A stretch of DNA of 56,240 nucleotides from Phoronis australis (Eukaryota > Phoronida > Phoronidae). Of this stretch, positions 1 through 12,200 are shown one piece after another. The stretch's first letter is position 1. Each line of letters starts with the position of its first letter. The notes beneath the pieces were generated by a model. That model made no database searches, was not told the origin of the DNA, and saw only the letters and a program-made list of their open reading frames with translations. Location of the stretch: contig NMRA01000001.1 of assembly GCA_002633005.1 (NCBI GenBank), positions 4,085,390-4,141,629 on the forward strand, given 5' to 3'. The position numbers were made by a program, and so were the translations under genes.

Positions 1-294
1 AGAGGGCATAGCTGGAGGAGAGACTGGTCTTAAGTTAACATCTTCAGAAATGCAATCAGTTGGTTCGAGAGATCCAATTTCTGTTGAAGCATCCACCCTT
101 GAATTCAAAGATTGCATCCACTCCTTCAGCAGTGGAATGGGAATTGCATCTGTACCAACATCTTGTGTTGTCTGGAAGGGTTTTGCTGTACATTCGTGCA
201 GTTTCAGTTCAAGTTCACGAATTCTGTTCTCCAGTGCTTTGATTTGGCCATGATAATCTCCCCTGAGCGCCAACAAAGAAAGGTCATGGTCATG
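1..294 (-). CDS. Formin exon 7, coiled coil to the edge of FH1 (partial)
   Basis: Acceptor gtatattctatttttag opens phase 0 at 294; the exon stays open to the window edge (98 codons). It reads HDHDLSLLALRGDYHGQIKA, then ENRIRELELKLHE, then TTQDVGTDAI, and ends VSPPAMPS. The LRG-E/D-Y-H-xx-I pattern after a Lys/Glu-rich helix and a TD-D run matches FMN1 from memory. The Pro-containing end suggests that FH1 follows outside the window. Confidence 0.8.
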
Positions 295-3200
295 CTAAAA
301 ATAGAATATACACTCTTGTCTCAAGAGTAAATGACTGGAAGTTCATAATGAAAAGGAAATGAATATAGTCCTTGATCCACATTCCTAATGAGCATGCCAA
401 AAAACACAAAAAGTCAGAGTTCTGGATAAATGGAAGTAATTTTTATTGTGTGTTCGGGTGCATCCACCCTGTGAGATGAGTATACTGCGGATATCACTGA
501 TCGTCTAGTCAAGATACAGCCGTATCATTATCAGTTTGACAGCGATAGCACGGGGAGAAAGTTGGCAAACCAGTGTTTACATAGTCCAGCGCTCTCGTTG
601 TCTGCATTCATCTCAAAGCTCACGTAATCTAGCAATTATGTTATAAATAGTGCACCTGAAGCTAACCGATATTTAAATATAATATTTGCAAATGAAGTTC
701 AACAAATGTCGTGAAGAAGATGTGTTTTGTATGAAATACTATCACCAAAAAAACTTCAAACCAACGGTTAACTTTCAGAGACATTAGACTTAATTTCACT
801 TCTTTTGTGGGACTGTAAGCTGTGACTCGCTTACAAAGTACTAATTTCCAAAACAAAACCAATAATCGTCAGTTAATGACACATTTCATGTACATTATTG
901 CTAAAATATGAGCTGATAAGAGTTATAGGGCAAAAATTTAATTATTTCAAAATAGTGAAGCAAGACTGGAAGGCTAAATTCCTGATATTAGCATTTAAGT
1001 TGTATTTTATAAACCAGACCCAAGGACTGCAGTCAGCCATTATCAACCTTGGAAATAGATAATTTAGTAAGTTTATTGACAATACATTTGTTACCTTTTG
1101 ATGTTTATCACTATCACTAATTGTGAATTCATATTGAAACAGTCAGTGCACGACCAAATGTAAACAGGATTTATTCAATACACAAGTCCATGATTTGGAT
1201 ATGCGGTTTTTGCAACAATGCGCACTCACTGTCAAGGTAGAGAACAAGTAAGGTAGAGTAAACAAATCAGTTTTTACATGGTACTCTATGAGGACACAAC
1301 AACAGTTTGCTGATGCAGTTCACTGTATTTTGAACAGATTCAAGTCATTATGCGCATTGTTCAAGTTTGACTGCCTAGGTCTAGTCTACATATTTTTACC
1401 TTTAAATCTTCAACTTGTTGTTTGTGCTCTTTCTTCAGTGAGGACACAAGCGTTTGACAATCTTTAACAGAAAAAAAAACATTAACACTTCCAATTGGGA
1501 TTTGTAATGGATGAGAAGTTTTCATTCCCTAGCCACAAGAATTTTAAACCTTACGCACAAGCTGATTGAGACCAGAGAAAATTTGTATGCTCTCTCTCTC
1601 CTGATGGTTGTCCATTAATTTGCAGGACGAGTCCACTCAAGATCATTTTTACACCAACATGACTGTAAAAAACTAGGAAAGAAATATTCGCTATGCCAAA
1701 AATAGTGAGTGAAGTGTTTTTTATTTACTTCGTCATCACTTAATAAAGCTAGATTTATCCGTGTTTAACTGAACATTAGGCAACTCTTACGCCAACAGGA
1801 TTTGCAGACAAGTGGACGAGAAAGCATTCACTGTTCACCCTAGAGAATCCAGCAAATTCCTTGGCACATCAAAAGTGCCGCCACACAGACTTACCAGAGA
1901 ACAAGTTACTCCTTGAACGAGTTGTCGCAAGGTTTGACTGCTGTGTGCAACTAGTGCCACTTACCCCACTTAATTGTGACAACTCACTCTAATCACTGTG
2001 GGGCCAAAACCTGGGGCAAGGCAGAATTAGCTGCTGCGGTTACATTAGACGGCTGTCATCTTTTGTGTGCAGTATTCGAATCAGCTGTTCATTGTCACAC
2101 ATAGAGCGACAACTCCTGTCTTACCCCAGTTACTAGACATGTGTTTGTAGACCCTCCCCTTAAAAAGAGGTATAGGCTTGATGGAGCTGCCACTAGTTGA
2201 AGTGAGCTAGCTTTTGGCTGAATGGGTATTGGATGAGATAATTGCAGTCGTAAACCAACGGTGCCTGTTTAGCGTATGAGTTTCAAAGTCAAAAAATGAA
2301 CAATAAGTAAGGCAAACGACCAAAAAGACTGGTTTTAAAATCAAAAAGAAAATATTAACTGTCCTAGAATTTTTAAAATCAATGCATTATAAGGGAAATT
2401 AGAAAATATATTTTCTTCAGCAGAGCCACTAAAGGCCCAATCATACTAACGTCGAGTCGTCAACGTTTTGGGGAGTTGCCGTCAGTATGAACGGTTAACT
2501 CGGTCCTGGATTGAAGTTAAAAAGCGTCAGTTGATTTCGCAGGTAGATTTAACAGCGAAGCATAAATGCTGCGGGGCAATATGAATGGCCAACTTCGGTC
2601 CCATCAAAGTTATTGCCAGGGGCCACTGTTATCGTCAACAATTAAAGAGCAGTGTCGTCACTAACAGCTGTTTATATTTTGCTCAAATAATCACTAATCA
2701 AACTGGAAATAAATCTTATGTCAATTAGCACAATGTAAATGTTCCTAAATTGTCACATTATAAAATCTTAGCATGCACGTGATGCATCAGCGCCACCTTG
2801 TGATTACTTTGATGACAACAACCTCACCTACTGTTTACTTCAATGTCCGTTAACTACCAAAAAGCTGGTATGAACGATTCAGCTAACTTCGCAGTTTATG
2901 TCGACGCTTCGCTCAGACCGGAGTTAAGTCAGTACATGCATTTATTTGTGAATCAATTACAACGAGTTAGTCCCAGTCTAGGTTAAGCTCGGTTAGGCGT
3001 TTAGATAACAAAATCTCAAACCTTAGCATAGGAGTTGCCTCATGTTAAACCAAAAATTAAAGAAGGCCTTTCACTCTTATAAGATCAGTCTTAAAGATTT
3101 CCTTACTATGATACGAATCATTTTCTGTAAAATTATCAAGAACAATAAAAACTGACAACAGGTCAAGTAACGCACCACACAATCATCGATTTTATTGGGG

Positions 3201-6200
3201 TTGTCTTGAACCCTGAAATTCAAAAATGGCACGAGGAATTCATTGAAAAATAGGCCAGTCACATAACACAACAACGACCATTTTCCGAGAGCAGATCGCA
3301 CATCATTTGTTGGATTTGGCTCTTCACTTAAGAACACGAAATATGTTTAACCAGACAGCTAAACAGTGGGCAAAATGCAACTCAAATGGTATACCTGTGA
3401 GAACATCGGTAGGAGAGAACGGCTCGTTTCCACTTGCATCATCGGAAGGGGGCCAGCTCATCAATGGAGAAACGTGGTCACAACGTGACCAGTGGTAGAC
3501 TGCATCCAGCTGTTCAAATAAACATGCAAGTAAATCAAATGTTAAAATGTTAAAATAAAATATAACCATAGTTTGTAATAAAATAACAGGCCCGTAAACT
3601 GACAGGAGCTTGGACTTTCTTCAGTTATAACAGACAATTTTTTTTGTCAAATGAGTCTTAGGGCAGTAGGGGAACTTCCGAATTACCAAGAGAAATGGTT
3701 TTAGAAGGAGCCACGGAGACCGAAATGAACAAATTCGGCCTTATGGATCAATTTTGATTGGCAGTTACGCTTAGACTCAGTTATTCTCAAGTGTGTTAAG
3801 CTTTCAATAGAGATACGTCACAATCCAAGCAACTACTCTAAATTGGAGACAACTAATAAGGCGGTGGCCTAACTTTCCTTAAACTAATATATTTTTTCAA
3901 ACTCACCGCAAAATTGAACAAAAGTAAAAAATACTTTTTTTCACACCATCCAATCATCTTAAAACAAGTACAACGTTAAATGCTGTAATGCACCCATGGT
4001 TGCACCACAAACAGTATGTTGTGGCATTAATTAGTATTATAAAAATGGCCCTTAGATAGTGCTGAATACGTCAAATCAGCCAAAAAGTTTGATGGTGTCA
4101 TAGTTGCTAAACTTCATGAATATCTTCCATTAAGAATGCCAAAGTTACAGACTGAGAGGTAAATGCAAACAAAAAAAATTGCCATTAGAAAGCACAGGGG
4201 TTGTTGGATGCGCCCATACACTGTTCAATTAATTACAATACACTTGCCAAATTTCCAAATTTCTTGCAAGAGGTTTAGTAGATACAGCTGCATAATGCTA
4301 GGCACCACAGTTGTTGGACCAGTCTGAAAATCTACACCAGTAGTGCTCTTGTCATTCAGACATCTTGAAAAACTTGTGCAATTTGACCATGATTGTACTC
4401 ATCCAGATTAATTTCCAAGGCCCTTCAATTCAAAAATCAAGGGGTGGGTGATTAGAATTGAACACATGAGAGCTTTTTCCCATTCATACATGTTACCAGA
4501 CTATGCCAGTTCTGAACGTCTGATAACCTATGGTTCCTTTGTTAACTGCTGAGTGCTTCTTTCGTCTGGTATGACAACATGCAGGCCAATACGACCCTCC
4601 CACATTACACGGCGGCAGAACTCTCCTTTGTCCCAGAGATAAGAGAGCGTGTGACCTCGAATGGCAAGGTGCCTCACTAACAGAGGTTGTTGGTCAAAGG
4701 CAAGCATGTTGCAAATGTTTTAGGAGCTAAACTTACTACGAGATGGAAAGCACCTTTAAGGACTGAGAATCTCAATCGTTGACACTGTGGTGAATTTTAA
4801 GCTAAGCATTGGGCATTTAAAAGTCAAAATTTGGGAATTTCAGAGGTGGGCATTAAGGCGAACATAGGCGAGTATATAAGGGGACGCCTGCTTGCAATTT
4901 TTTGTCTACTGTAATGTCCTAATCAAAAAAGGTTTGATGAATATTTTCATTGACCTTTTCTGCTAGTACAACAGATCTGTAGAAAATGTGGAATTCACAA
5001 TAGTAATTACAATTTATTTTAATTACAACAGTGACTTGAATATAACACAGGTAATATTATTACTGACTTTAGTTACTGTTCTTACTGCCATGTCCATCAG
5101 ATATTGTACAATTTGAAACCTGACATGAGACCAGACTGCTGTCAAAATCTAGGAAGTAAAGTGCAGATGGAATGCCATGTTGTGGTTGTGAATACCATAT
5201 CCTAGTATCCAAACCAAATGGGAGGCAAAAATAGACTGTTACCTTAAACATAGAACTGTCAGTTCTGTCTGGTTGTAGTACTCCCCCTGACCGCAGGTGT
5301 GAGCATATCTGTGCAGCAACTATTCTCAGGTCATCTTCACTTAAAAGGCCATGAAGACGGTGTTGATCGCCAAAGGCTGAGCAAAGCCAAGAAACTAAAG
5401 ATTCACCTGCCAACAACACATTTGTAGTTGAAAAGCAAATATTAATTTAATAATTCAAAATTTTGATATCCTTGAAGGTATATCTACTAAAGAGACAAGC
5501 AGGTCCTCTGAGCTATGTACTCAGTAGACCCAAGATGTAAGCGTAGTACATAATCCTCGCCTAATAGAAACAGTTAATTTTACCATAATTTATGAATTCT
5601 ATCCCACAATCCAACATTCCAACCTCATCAACCAATCACATCAGTGGCTGTCATTTTGCAAGGTACTCTAGTACTAAAGATCCAGAGTATACTGACAAAA
5701 CATTTGCCTTTCACTTGCGTCATTTTGTGTGATCTCACTTTTCTCACAAGAAACTTCTTCCAAGATATGTTCCCCAGTTCAAACTCTTAAAGCCACTATC
5801 TTCACAAAAGTAGCTTCAGAAAAACGTTTGGCTCAAGAATGGAGTCTGAAGCTCCAGTGTTCACTGCCACCAATGAGTGTTCATGTCAAAGCAAAACGAA
5901 ACAATTTACTTCAGGACCTGCATGAGTCAACAATCGTTTACAAAAGAGCAATGCAAAGCAATTAAATGCACTCACGACTGCACACAGGGTTATTCTTCTA
6001 AGCAGGGGTGTTTATTAGTAACATACAAAATACAATTAGTTTTATTTGTCCTCTATGATACCCAAGCTGAAAATCAGCAAATGCAAGGAAATTGAAAATT
6101 AACACTTGTCTAGGAGACGCTACGATAGAACAGTGTGAAAATTAACACTAGGGGACGCTAGGATACAACAGTGTGAAAATCAACACTAGGAGACCCTACG

Positions 6201-9200
6201 ATAGAACAGTGTAAAAATCAATGTCCACCATAGTCTTCTGAATAAGAACACATCTATCTAGGATGATTCTTCAAGCCCTGTGCGAATGAGAAGGCAGACG
6301 TTCACCAACAAGCACTAAGATAACAACTAGAACAACACAAAACATTGTTAAGCGCCTACAAAGCACAGCAAACGGTACGTTTCTAGGGATGCTTTACGTA
6401 AGACTAATACAAGGGAGACAGCAATTTGAAAACACTAAGTAGCCACAATAGTCAAAATTGTCAAAAAGTCTTGGTACCTCACCTTTTAAACTAAAACAAA
6501 ATCAAAGAGCAAAATAAAGTTTTCAACATTAACAACAAATAAATAAAACATGCTCAAAAGGGGTACAGTACAGCCACAAAACGACATAACGGCCAAAGCA
6601 CAAGTCAGTTACATTAACAATTTAATGAGGGCAGACTTTAATTTAATTTAATTTCTTTAACAATTATTTCAGCTTTAAGGTTATTCCAAACCTTATTCAG
6701 TTAGCTCCATTCTTTTTTATTTCTATTATTTATTAATGTAATATTTACAATGAGGGTAGCCCCATCAGTTCACACAGCTTTCCATGGAGGCCCTCTGACT
6801 CGTATATTATAAAAACTAGGCTTTTTCAATTGATAAATGTACATACATTTTCTGAAAGAAAACGATCAGGGAGAACAAAAATATATTTAGTATTAATGTG
6901 GGCTGCAGTCTACATATCTCAGATTGGGGCTTCAACATTACTATGGACTGCCCAATGTACTCTAGTCAGTTGAGCACTGCCAAGTGGATGGTGAAGATTA
7001 CACCATGAAAAACTGTTAGTGATAATGTATTACCTGTAAAATTTCTGCTGTTTTTGAAATCCAGCTTCTCAGGAACATCTTTCAAGTTCAAAATCGCATC
7101 TTCCAACTTGAGTCCATCTGCAGAACATTGCCACAACGTTGACGTGCCCTTGGATTCCTTCAAGGAGTGGTTACCCTGATCAGATGAAGCACTTGATAAA
7201 AGAGACGGAACGTTTGATGCCGAAATACCGGGTCCTTCCTCAAAGAAACGCACCTCCTCTACCTTAACCTCCGTTACAGAATTTTCACTCAATTGTATAT
7301 TGCCATTTTTCGCAGAGATATCAAGGGTCTGTTGCCTTTCCAATACAGACTTGTCAGAATTGACATAACTGCACTCACTTGGGTCTGCCTCCACAATACC
7401 TTCCCGCTCAGCATTGTTTTTTTCAACCCAATTCAAATACTGTACAATGTAATCCTTCTCAGGCAAGACATTACCCTCTTCATCACATCTGTGAGTCATC
7501 TCATTTCCTTCGGGTGCAAATTCATAAGACTTGTGGAACTCTTTTATCGTCCTCTTCAAATCTTCGTTGTCACTGTCATGCACTGGATTTACAAAAACAT
7601 CAAAACTCTCATCAGAGTTCTGAGACCTTGTAAAGCTACGTCGGTAACTTTCAGAGACATCAGAGAATTTTTCAGTCGGTGCAAATTGTTGATACTCCCT
7701 ACCTGTGGTTTCCAATTCAGGGGCTAATAAGCTATCCTCCAAGGCATCGTCTTCTCTCGAAAGTGAAGGACTATGTGAGAGCACAGAGAATGAAGTGACT
7801 ACGCCTTTCTGTTCTTCCGTAACTTTATCCACGATCTCTTCAAACACGGTTTCCTGCGAGTGAGATCCCGCATGTGGTTGTTGATAAGACAAGAGACCAG
7901 TCTGAACTTCACACACAGTCTTTTCAGTGAGCCTATTATCTTCCTTTGTTGAGAGCTGATTAGAACTATCAGGAGAACCAAGAGGGAAATGATTATTTAT
8001 ACCACAATCCAATTCACTATGCATATTTTCCTGGTGCCTGGCATCACAAAATATTTTGTCTTTCTCACAGCTGTTATACTGTTCATTGGCAGTTGTTCTG
8101 CACCCAAAAAACTGAGATTGCTGATTATAGTTACCACTGTCATTTCCCTGCACCATTTCGGTTGTGGTTCCGCAGTTTTCTGCAGCGGAAACCAGAGCGA
8201 TGCAAAGTCCTCCTCTTTTGGTGTCTATAGATTTTATCCAAGCCTGAGTCGCCATGTCGAGATCAGTGACTGAGTCACTACTATTACCCTTATCACCTGA
8301 TGAGTTATGACCCCCATTGCAATATTGCTGTAAACCATGTGAATCATTCAATGACAGACAAACTCCATTATCTGCCTTGTTATCAACACTAACATCTGTT
8401 TTACTATGAGTGCCTCTAGATGGCAATTCAGTATCATCAGAGGCCAACAGCCCAGTGTTTTTGTTGCTACATGGTGCCACTGGTTTATCATCCAGATCAG
8501 TCTCATTGCTGTCATAACAGGTGTCTGTTCTAATGCTCAACTGAAGTTCATCAACAGTTTTAAAATCTTTAGTCAGTTCCAATTCACAATCACTTAACAC
8601 GTCAGCCATGCCAACAAAGCTCTCCCTTTCCTCACAGGTTTCATCACCAGACCCCAACCTCCAGTTCTCAGGATCATCAAAATTTTCATAATTCTCACAC
8701 GAGTCTCTGCAGGGCTCAAATTTTTTGTACGTTTGTTTCTCATTGCCCCTTGACTTTCCACCAGATTCATGACCCCCATCTTGGACTACAGTCTTTGTAT
8801 GCTTCACTAATCCCTTAGTCTCCTTTTTGTTTGCCGATCCATGTGTGCCGTGTCTCTGTCCCATGCTGAATGGTAGATTATCCTCATACAACTCGATTAG
8901 AAATCCATCTAGAAATAGTTACAAGCAGATTATGACAAAAGCTCTTTAAGTTGATGGCACAATTAGCGTGAACAAAAGCCAAACTCAACAAAAAACGTTT
9001 TTAAGTTAATTTTAGTAACTTGTTATAACTTGTAAAACATTATTAGGTAAGAATTCAAGCATTATCTTTGCAATGTTGTGTAAGTTTTAAGGCATTACAA
9101 TTATCTCTTGTAAGGTTTAACTTCCCAATGCAGATATCGATCAATTAATCATTGGTGCAGTTTTTTGTCCTTCAACAGGACTCACACGCCAATTATCTAC

Positions 9201-12200
9201 TACCATGAATGAATTGAACACATCTGTGCTGATTGAAGTACTGGTCAACAAAACAAATTAAATTACATCCTTTTAGGCAAAATTTTACTATATTTCTTCT
9301 GGGAAAATCATCCTTGGAAATTAATTTCAGAAGCCATATTGCACTTTATTTCAACCAGTGTTATAGTAGTAGGGAGGTAATTGCTCCACATAAAAGGAAC
9401 TTTGATTACTTCTCGTGATCAGGAAAATTAATAAAGCCAACATTCTTATACAATTCTATTGAATAAGTACAAGGTGACATGAAAGGAGCAGATTCCTAGA
9501 ATTTTGGTAACTGTTTACCCTCAGTCTTAGCATCTCTTAGGACCAGAGGCCTCGCTCACTGCATCTTTAAGCCGAAAGCTGAGATGGCAATATTTTTGAA
9601 GGGGGAAATGCTCCCGGTTGCCACTACTGACCAGCCCCCGGACATCACCAAGTGCACCAAATGGCACTTCCTCAAATAGTCAAAAATAATGTCCGGGCCA
9701 TTTTGAAGTGTTGCCTCACACAACACTACTTAGAAAAGATCACCCGCCAGTTTTGCTTTTTCTTAGAACTGAACTAGCCCTAGAGAATATTTCAAGAGTG
9801 TGTGGTACAGTAATGGACCCAACAATTCCCCAAATGACTCTTACATCATAGACTTTGAACACTATTATAATAAATCCAGATTTCGTTCTCCACATCGAGT
9901 TTTAAACACAGCAAAGGCATGATTGTGAAGTGAGGAATTTTGCAGTTAATTGAAAACCTTCTGAATTCGAGGGCTTGTGTGAGATAAAGGTGGACAATTC
10001 CATGACAATTGTAACATTTCTGGTTTCACCTGCTGGAAAGACCAATCTCTCTGTTTACAGTAAAACATTTTAATTTCTTAAAATTTTCAATTTTCTTATA
10101 ACGTGGTCCTAACTGTGGGGGTCAGATAACCTTAAAAATGACTCCGGTTTTTACACGAGTTGCTAATTCTTGTAATGAATATTCAAATTATGGGAATATC
10201 ACTACTATTAATTTTGCGCAAGCCTAAACTGTCCAAAAGTATCATTTGCCCTCCCACACATCATCAACCTCTTGGGGTAAAAGGTCAATTCCTGGGTATT
10301 ATGGTCACGTGTCCATCACAATTTTTTTTTAATTTTCCAATGAAAATTGAAATAATTTTAGATTCTGTCTGAACTTCTTAATAAAATTAAATACTATTAA
10401 CCAAATTTTCAAATCTCAAGGATTATACCTAACGTCATAAATCGAGTGATAGACGTACCTTAAATTTGTAGGTCCATCACATCAGAGATACAATCTTTCA
10501 ACTACTGGGTAATGTGCCCAGTTGTATTTATTTTACTCTGCAGTAATGTAGAAGATTAAATTTCTGTTCAGTGTAAGATTCTACAAGAACAATGCAGAGC
10601 ACTGATATGCACCCACTATATGCATCATCGCAGAATACAAGGGATTCACAACTACATTGAACATTCCCATAAAAAGGAGTAATGCTAGTTATTACTAAAA
10701 ATAGCCTCTAGGACAGCTATTGGATTTTGGATGTCAACCAACTCGAAACCACTACCAGTTTGACCCTTTCGTTGTTTCATAATATGACCACCAGGTGGGG
10801 TAGGAATTGAATGTTGGAGGTCAACCAAATTTGTAATCAGGCAGCCAACTAACTACACCTCACTAGCAGTGTCTTGGTAGGACACCTATTAGATGTTGGA
10901 TGTCAACCAACTAACTCCAGCTAATTAGCTGTCTCTCTCTTTTATCGCTTGACCACAGGTAGGACAGCTATTGGATGTTGGCTGTCAACCAACTAATTCC
11001 AACGTACTAACTGGCTGTCCCTTTGATCATTTGATCACCAGGTGGGGCAGCTATTGAATGTTGGATGTCAACCAACTAACTATACCTCACTTCGCTGTGT
11101 CTCCCTTTGGATAGTTTTACCATTTGACGACCAGATAGGATAGCTATTGGATGTCAACCCACTAACTCCAGCTTAGTAGCTGTCTTTCTCTTTGATCATT
11201 TGAACAACAGATGGGGCAATTATTGGATGTTGGATTAGTCAACCCTGAACTAACTCCAACTAAGTAGTTCTCTCTCCCTAAGTGCGGCAGCTATTGGATG
11301 TCACAAACTAGCTCCAACTCACTACCTGTCTGTCCCTTTGATCTTTTAACCACCAGATGGGGCAGCTATTGGATGTTGATTATTATCGTAGTTGGCAAAC
11401 CAACCAAGTCACTCTATGACCATCTGAAGTTTGTCCATCATATGGATCAGCTAATGGTTGTTAGACTGCAACCAACTAATACGCAGCCTGTGCCTGATCA
11501 CTGTGCTTTTCACCTCCAGACAGAACAATCAATTTACTAGTTGTTTAACTACTTCTGCACATGGTGGAAAACCATCACTTTACAATCATGCCAGTGTCCA
11601 TTCCTTATTTGGTTTTACCACCAGGTGGTGTGCTTTGCAACTGGCTGGTTGTCATCCAAGTAAAATGACGTCCACGTAACATTCTGACCTCACATTTTAT
11701 GGAGTAAGTGACTGAATATATTTGAGAAACCCATGAATAAATTATGCTTTCTATACTTGAAGCCAATCGGTCTCAAGGCGACCGTGTAAGTGCCAATGTC
11801 AATCATATTTTACTTGAGGGTTGCGTGAATGGAATATAGTATTGCAAAAAGGATTCGATTGCATGCCATGAGAATTCAATATATTGATTGCTTTTGTTGA
11901 CGGAATTTGTAGAACGTGAAGTCTGAAGGTTGCACCCCAATATATGCCACTGCAACTGCAGTAAGCTGGTAAGTAGACCAGCCTAATTGACTTGCAGAGT
12001 TTTAAAAAGGCCAAATGAATATAGCCATAAATACTGGTTCAGTTTTGGGTACAATGTTTTGTGATGGTCAATAGTGTTCAAATTCAAGTAGTTTTGGTAC
12101 AAGCAGCGACTGCAGGCGGCGCTAAAGTTCCATGACAACTCACTCATCCGGTCGGGGACCCATGCAGCTAAATGACCACCCAGTATAATGAAATTTTGTC

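Noticed and set aside
1-270. Acceptor gcgctcag at about 265 for formin exon 7
   Set aside because: It would break the phase with exon 6. The acceptor ctatttttag at 295 gives phase 0 and a better polypyrimidine tract.
7293-8597. Several plus- and minus-strand ORFs overlapping formin exon 3
   Set aside because: They are shadows of the 1.88-kb coding exon in other frames.
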